Positions 59,248-64,000 of a DNA stretch of 64,000 nt are shown piece by piece; the first letter of the stretch is position 1, and the number at the start of each line of letters is the position of its first letter. A program made the position numbers and the translations under genes. Source of the DNA: Tulasnella sp. 424 (Eukaryota; Basidiomycota; Agaricomycetes; Cantharellales; Tulasnellaceae); assembly GCA_019633425.1 (NCBI GenBank), contig WSUB01000150.1, positions 1-64,000 of the forward strand. Reading direction: 5' to 3'. The notes under the pieces were generated by a model. It had not been told where the DNA came from, made no database searches, and was given only the letters and a program-made list of their open reading frames with translations.

Positions 59248-60409
59248 TTAGAATATGTCACGGTTGCCGCGGATGGCACGCTTGGCTGAAGATCGCCTCT
59301 TCTTAGCATCGATGTCTTGGACATGGAGATCGTCTGATTCAGAAGAGCCGGTGGAGTGAGAGTTTGAGACGCAAGAAGTACCATCGAAAGACTTGACCCA
59401 TCCCTTGCGGCAAGAGTCTAAAGAAACGACGTAGATTAGCATTCCGAGTCGAAGCGAAGAGAAAACGATCCGGAAACTCACCAATGACGCAAGACCTCTT
59501 CACGCAACGAGTGACGCTGACACCCTTGATAGCAGTGCAATCCGTTCCGGGACCTTCCCCATCAAGACCGAGGCAGCCACCGCAAGACTCGGGATCGTTC
59601 TCGGTGTCAACACAATCAAAGCCAACCCTGCCAGAGTAGAGAGGGCACGCTTCGAAGCCCTTGGTGCATTGAACGTTGTGCCTCTTGCGACTGATGGCCG
59701 TACCCTGTGGTCCGTTACCAGTGGGGTTCGCTGAGAAAACGATATGTCAGAGATGAGATCGTCGATCAGGAGGTATTACCACTTACGGCAATCGTTGTCC
59801 GCGACCATAGAGCATGACAATGGGCGATCAGGCAGCATGTCCGGACCCGAACCCTGGAACGATTTGCAATCACTGCTGTCATCGGAACCAACGGCGGAAT
59901 ACAGCATTCCAGCTGGGCACTGTGCGCAAGATGTGCTTCCAGTGGAATCAGAGTACCAGCCGGGCGCAGCATTGACAGCAGCTCTTGGCTCCGACGCTAT
60001 TCGGTCATATGATTTAGCAATAAGAACGGGGGATACACACATATGATCCAGAAAGCATACTCACACATTGCTGAAGGTACCTTGGGACAAGCCGTGCACG
60101 AGCCACCGGCAGATGAGTACGTTCCAGCCGGGCACTTTTGGCAACCTTGGTGGTTGGATGTGCTGGTTTGACCAGCTGGGCAAGCGGTGCACGTCGCTCC
60201 ACCATTCCCTGTGAAATTCGTTCTGGGTCAGCACTGGTCATTGAAGGAGCTGGACAAAGGATGGAGCACTGACCACTGTAGCCAGCTGGGCATGTCCGGC
60301 AGGAGAACGACGTGAGATCAAGTTACTGGCCATTGGAGCATATGTTAGCGGAGGCTTGGTGGGCGAGAAGGGCAGCGGCGGCGACGAGCAACTGGGCATG
60401 GATGAGCAT
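59248..60409 (-). pseudogene. CPL1/priA-like gene, copy 3 (disrupted)
   Basis: Same five-exon layout as copies 1 and 2 (60274-60409, 60065-60208, about 59810-59997, 59482-59730, 59248-59417). Three lesions are visible. Codon 29 is TAA (60323-60325) where copy 2 has a tyrosine. One G is missing in the CCCAAGGGTACC stretch near 60080. One extra C near 59963 shifts the third exon. The final two exons, with the CPL1-like domain, remain intact, so decay is recent. A short product from an internal start is possible but unsupported. Confidence 0.82.
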
Positions 60410-61210
60410 CGTTGGGTGTTAAGGCGAGAGTCGGGTTAGATTAGAGTGTGAGTGAATGGAAGCCGGTTTGGGCTGGGAAAAGATCGACGAGGGAAGGGGA
60501 GGGAGGAGCGTAAAAGACAGTGGAAGCGGAAGAGTGAGAGGGAGGGATTGACAGCAAAGCAGAACCACTGGAGGGAAAAAATCTCGTTCCCCCCCCCCCG
60601 GGCCATTTTGTACCACGACTGATTCATGGCTCTTTTGCCCTGACAGCGGAGGAAATGGAGGGATCCGTGGGTGGATCTGAAGAAGTTCTGTGGACGTAGG
60701 GAGGGAACCCTAGCGCCAGAACCATGCAAACAAGGCGTGAATAACTTTACCGCTGTGCCGCTGAGGCCCGCGGCGCCTACCAGGTGCTTTCTCGTTGAAA
60801 ATGGCCTCCGAGTCGATGTCAGATGTCGATAAGACTTGCTGCCCAGCTACAGAGCATGGACTTTCGTGTAGACTTGAGGACAGTTGATGTGGATGGACGA
60901 CGTGCAGGGTACGATCCAAAGGTGACACAAGCGGCGAGGACCGCGCATGGCCGCCAGGACCGCGCATGGGCCGCCAGGGAAGATCATTGCGTCGGCACAA
61001 CTGAGTCCGACCAGGGAAAATTTCGAAGCTCGCCGACTCATGCTTGGCCCTAGTTAGCCGCTCGAGAGTGATGAACATTCACAAAACGAGCGCACAAAAC
61101 GCCTTGGATGAAGCATAGGCCTTGCTGCATTGGTAGTCGGTAAATAGTAAGCTCTTAAATTAGAGGTGAAAGGTTGAAAGTCGGCTCAGGCTCTTAGAGA
61201 CGGGCCAAAA
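60410..61210. other. Upstream block of copy 3
   Basis: Homologous to 53399-54180, with a single unit of the 194-bp repeat and a small internal duplication near 60945-60975 (ACCGCGCATGGCCGCCAGG twice). No gene. Confidence 0.55.
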
Positions 61211-62399
61211 TTGTAAGCTATGGTGAATCTCTAACCTAAAAGATATCCGAATAAATGCGGTTTACACCCCGTCCCAAAGCGAGGCAACTGATCTCAGGTT
61301 TTTACCAACTCGGAGTTCCATCCGAAAGGCAAAATAAATATTGCGTGAATTATGTTCCCGACCAAGTAGAGATGTAAGGGGCAGGCTCCGTTAGTCGTCC
61401 GGGGTCCGGGTCCTATTCCCTGTAGCTCGACTCTGTGGCCTGAAAAGCAAAAGCTCGCCTAGACGGTTTGAAACTCCTCACTGTAGCTACCAAAAATAAA
61501 TGCCAGAAGATTGATCAGAAGTTAAGGAACTAATCGGGGACAGGCTATTCAAGAGCCGCTGACCCCACCTATCCCCGGCCAGAACGGCGGAGTAGGTTGC
61601 GTGAGTTAGAAAGCCACCTCTCAAGCTTGGTGATGAGATGAGGTGCCAGAGACTTGAAACGTCGGGGGTGTACTGATTTGGGTCCTGATACTTGAACGTC
61701 CGGATCCGAGGTTATGTTCTCTTTCGTGCGCCGCGAGAGACGGATAAGGAAACAAATAACCGATCGTGGAGAAAGAGGAGAATCGATGGCCCTATTGAAA
61801 ATGGTCTCGTTATGACCGGAGGAGCGCCCGAGAAGGGTTTACTGTTATGGCGCGTGGGTGGCCGCAGATGATTCCAGAAGCGTCGTGGTTCAAGTCCGAA
61901 TCCGGGCGTGTTTGTTCCCGTGGCATTCCCAAACCAGTCCGCGGGGAGGTCCTCCGCCCCACAGCTTCGTTTGCTCCTATATAACTATACACGTATAGAA
62001 TCCAGTCATTTTCTGGTCTCTCGCTATACGAGAGGTCTATAGTTAGCAGGTCGCTACGTTTACCGTCGCTTGCTAAAGGGGCTGGTACATCCCTCCCGGT
62101 TTTCGAAACGAAGGAAGTGTAAATATGTATGTATTGGTAGCCCGTCGGTTCAGGAGTCAATTCTGACTCTAGTACAACTGGATGCCCACTTCCTTATTGC
62201 GAGTCGCCTCGCCTCGCCTCGCCGTTGGGCGCTTGCTCACTCTTTATGGGGTTGAAAGTATCCTCATGGGACCTGACGTTCCTGATTTCTTGCGGCCTCC
62301 GGCCGCATTCTCTCCAAAAACTGCTCAGACATTTTGGGCCAAAGTTTTATCCGAATCGGGATCAGACCCTTGTTCACACAGTCGGGGGTCCTGTCATAG
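61211..62399. other. Spacer without recognised gene
   Basis: No coding gene recognised. A short direct repeat, CGCCT in three copies, is at about 62206-62222. Confidence 0.35.
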
Positions 62400-62640
62400 G
62401 TGTCTGCGGCGAGGAAAGATTGAACAGATAAAGCCGCAGGCTAGGAAGGGAGGAGCTCGTTTTTTCCCCCCCCAGCGGTTTCCTCTGCGTCAGTTCAGTC
62501 GTTTCCCCCATTCCTCGATCAACTCTCTTTCGCTTCTTACTCCCTTCCTTTCCTTTACTTATTATTCTCTTCTAGCTCGCCGACTCGCTCCTTTTCCTTC
62601 CCCAACGCGACCCAAATCTAACCTCCCTCCGTCTATCATC
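62400..62640 (+). promoter_or_regulatory. Conserved promoter/leader of copy 5
   Basis: Near-identical to 57030-57275, with a 37-nt or so deletion in the pyrimidine-rich leader. Confidence 0.6.
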
Positions 62641-63843
62641 ATGCTCTTCCGCTCTTCTACTATCATGGCGGCTCTCTTCGCTACGACTGCCTTTGCCCTC
62701 AGCTGCGCCCGAGGTGATATCAGCGGCTGCGGCGGTGGCGGCGGCGGCGGAGGCTGTCCAAATGGGTACATAAACGGTCAGTCCATTTGCTTCACCTCGA
62801 ACCATGCCTCTCCACTAGAGTTGTCTGCTGACATGAGTACGAAAATCCCGCAGGCGGCAATCCCGCGTCTCCGTGCACACCGTGTCCTGCGGGCCAAACC
62901 TCCGATAGTACCCACAAGAACTGCGTGAAATGCCCTGCTGGAACGTTCAGCCCCACTCCGGGAGGTACTTGCCAACCGTGCGGGAGCGGAACGTTCACCA
63001 ACATGTGAGTATACCTCTGGCAGTACTTCCTTTGAGTTCCATAGTCTCTAATCGTTCCTCGCATGGGTTCCCGGTGCTCGCCCATCCAGCGCTGGCTCCC
63101 AATCCTGCTGTTCGTGCTGTGCGGGTTTCTATTCGGATACTACGAGGACACTGTGCAACCAGTGTCCCCCTGAAAGAAAATACTCCGGCACTGGATCCAA
63201 TCAAAATTCCGATTGCAAGACTGATAAAAACGCTCTTCCAGCCCCCGCGACGTCCTGCACCATGGTCGCCGACAACGTTTGCCGTGAGTGCACTCCCTCA
63301 CAAAGTCCCCCACCCGTCTCTACCATTCAATGGCTGACATGTACCCCGTTCTATCATCAGCGAAACCCACAGGAGATGGACCGGTCGGCACCGCTATCTC
63401 CCGCAAGAAGCGTTCCATAAAATGCACCAAAGGTTTCGATGCCTGCCCTCGCTACTCCGGTCGTGGTGGTTTCGATTGCGTCAACACCGAAAACGACCCA
63501 GAGTCCTGCGGTGGCTGCCTCGGCCTTGATGGGTCAGGTAGTGGAACGGATTGCACGGCTATCAAGGGTGTTAGTGTTACCCGCTGCGTCAAGAGATCCT
63601 GCGTCATCGGTGAATATTAGTCTTTTTTAGTCCTGCTCCTGACCGTCGTCTTGGAATGCTAACTCGTGTCTCTAAGACTCTTGTCGCAAAGGATGGGCCA
63701 AGTCTCTCGATGGCGCTTCCTGCGTCTTGGTTTCCCGTACCACCGGCTCCTCCCAGGCCACGGAACTTCACGTTCAAGATACCAACACCAGGAGGAAGAG
63801 GACTTCTACTGCCAAGCAATCCATCCGTGGCAGCATCTACTAA
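62641..63843 (+). CDS. CPL1/priA-like secreted cysteine-rich protein, copy 5
   Basis: Five exons: 62641-62776, 62854-63004, 63090-63283, 63361-63609 and 63677-63843, giving 298 aa. The signal peptide MLFRSSTIMAALFATTAFALS is followed by a glycine run (eight or so Gly near 62731-62754) absent from other copies. CPAGQTSDSTHKNC, CPAGTFSPTPGGTC, CCSCCAGFYSDTT and the CPL1-like domain (GFDACPRYSGRGGFDC, ESCGGCLGLDGSGSGTDC) come next. It retains the ancestral first intron with donor GTCAGT, as in the minus-strand copies. Exons 4-5, their intron and the 3' flank are almost identical to copy 4. Confidence 0.88.
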
Positions 63844-64000
63844 TAAATCCTTTCCGGCACCTTCACTCCCCCATTCATTACATATTCACCGACGCACTGG
63901 ACCCCTTTTTGTGTTGCTTTGTCGTCCTGCGATATTACGGACACCTTGACTATTTCTATTGAGCCTTCGAACGTTTCACGTTACCTTTTTTTATGTGGGG
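63844..64000. other. 3' flank of copy 5
   Basis: Nearly identical to 58408-58565. Contains AATAAA at 63842-63847, a possible polyadenylation signal. Confidence 0.45.

Noticed and set aside
61840..61915. tRNA or tRNA-derived SINE (A-box-like TGGCGCGTGGG and B-box-like GGTTCAAGTCC)
   Set aside because: The T-stem does not pair, there is no acceptor stem and no 3' tail.
1..64000. CRISPR arrays, operons, riboswitches, bacterial insertion sequences
   Set aside because: Spliced genes and family content are fungal; no such structures were seen.

Overview
The window is nuclear DNA of a filamentous basidiomycete, most likely an agaricomycete. Genes carry many introns of about 50-80 nt with GT(A/G)NGT donors. 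Two protein families typical of mushroom-forming fungi occur as local arrays: DUF6535 membrane proteins and CPL1/priA-like secreted cysteine-rich proteins. No bacterial, organellar or tRNA/rRNA features were recognised. Exon joins were worked out by hand from reading frame, splice signals and comparison among copies; for most genes the exon lengths sum to an intact frame.

Left and centre (1-35626): a minus-strand array of DUF6535 genes. It has one truncated by the left edge (1-161), four intact three-exon copies (2695-5293, 6672-9211, 11-13 kb, 14600-17171), a broken chimeric copy (25260-26537) and two more intact copies (26989-29527, 33097-35626). Each copy has a first exon of 186 nt, a second exon with membrane segments and a soluble third exon. 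The spacers hold decayed pieces of two other genes: the nucleoporin gene SEH1 and a DEAD-box RNA helicase. The ancestral duplicated block was therefore larger than the DUF6535 gene. A Zn2Cys6 transcription factor gene (18714-22518, minus) and a 536-bp inverted-repeat element (23169-23704) interrupt the array.

Housekeeping block (36191-48631): intact SEH1 (minus) is divergent from CTP synthase (plus) across 170 bp. The ribosome quality-control ubiquitin ligase LTN1/listerin (plus) follows, converging on a GRHPR-type 2-hydroxyacid dehydrogenase (minus) with 24 bp between stop codons. All four can be spliced into complete proteins with family signature residues.

Right (49010-64000): five copies of a CPL1/priA-like secreted protein gene, three on minus (49010-50297, 52131-53398, and a pseudogene at 59248-60409) and two on plus (57276-58407, 62641-63843). 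Spacers hold fragments of LTN1 and of the hydroxyacid dehydrogenase, a 194-bp tandem duplication and a 202-bp solo LTR. The array thus grew by segmental duplication that dragged along pieces of its neighbours.

The main biological interest is a fast-evolving pair of arrays (membrane DUF6535 and secreted cysteine-rich) around a stable housekeeping core. In DUF6535 the membrane core is nearly constant and the soluble C-terminal part is variable.
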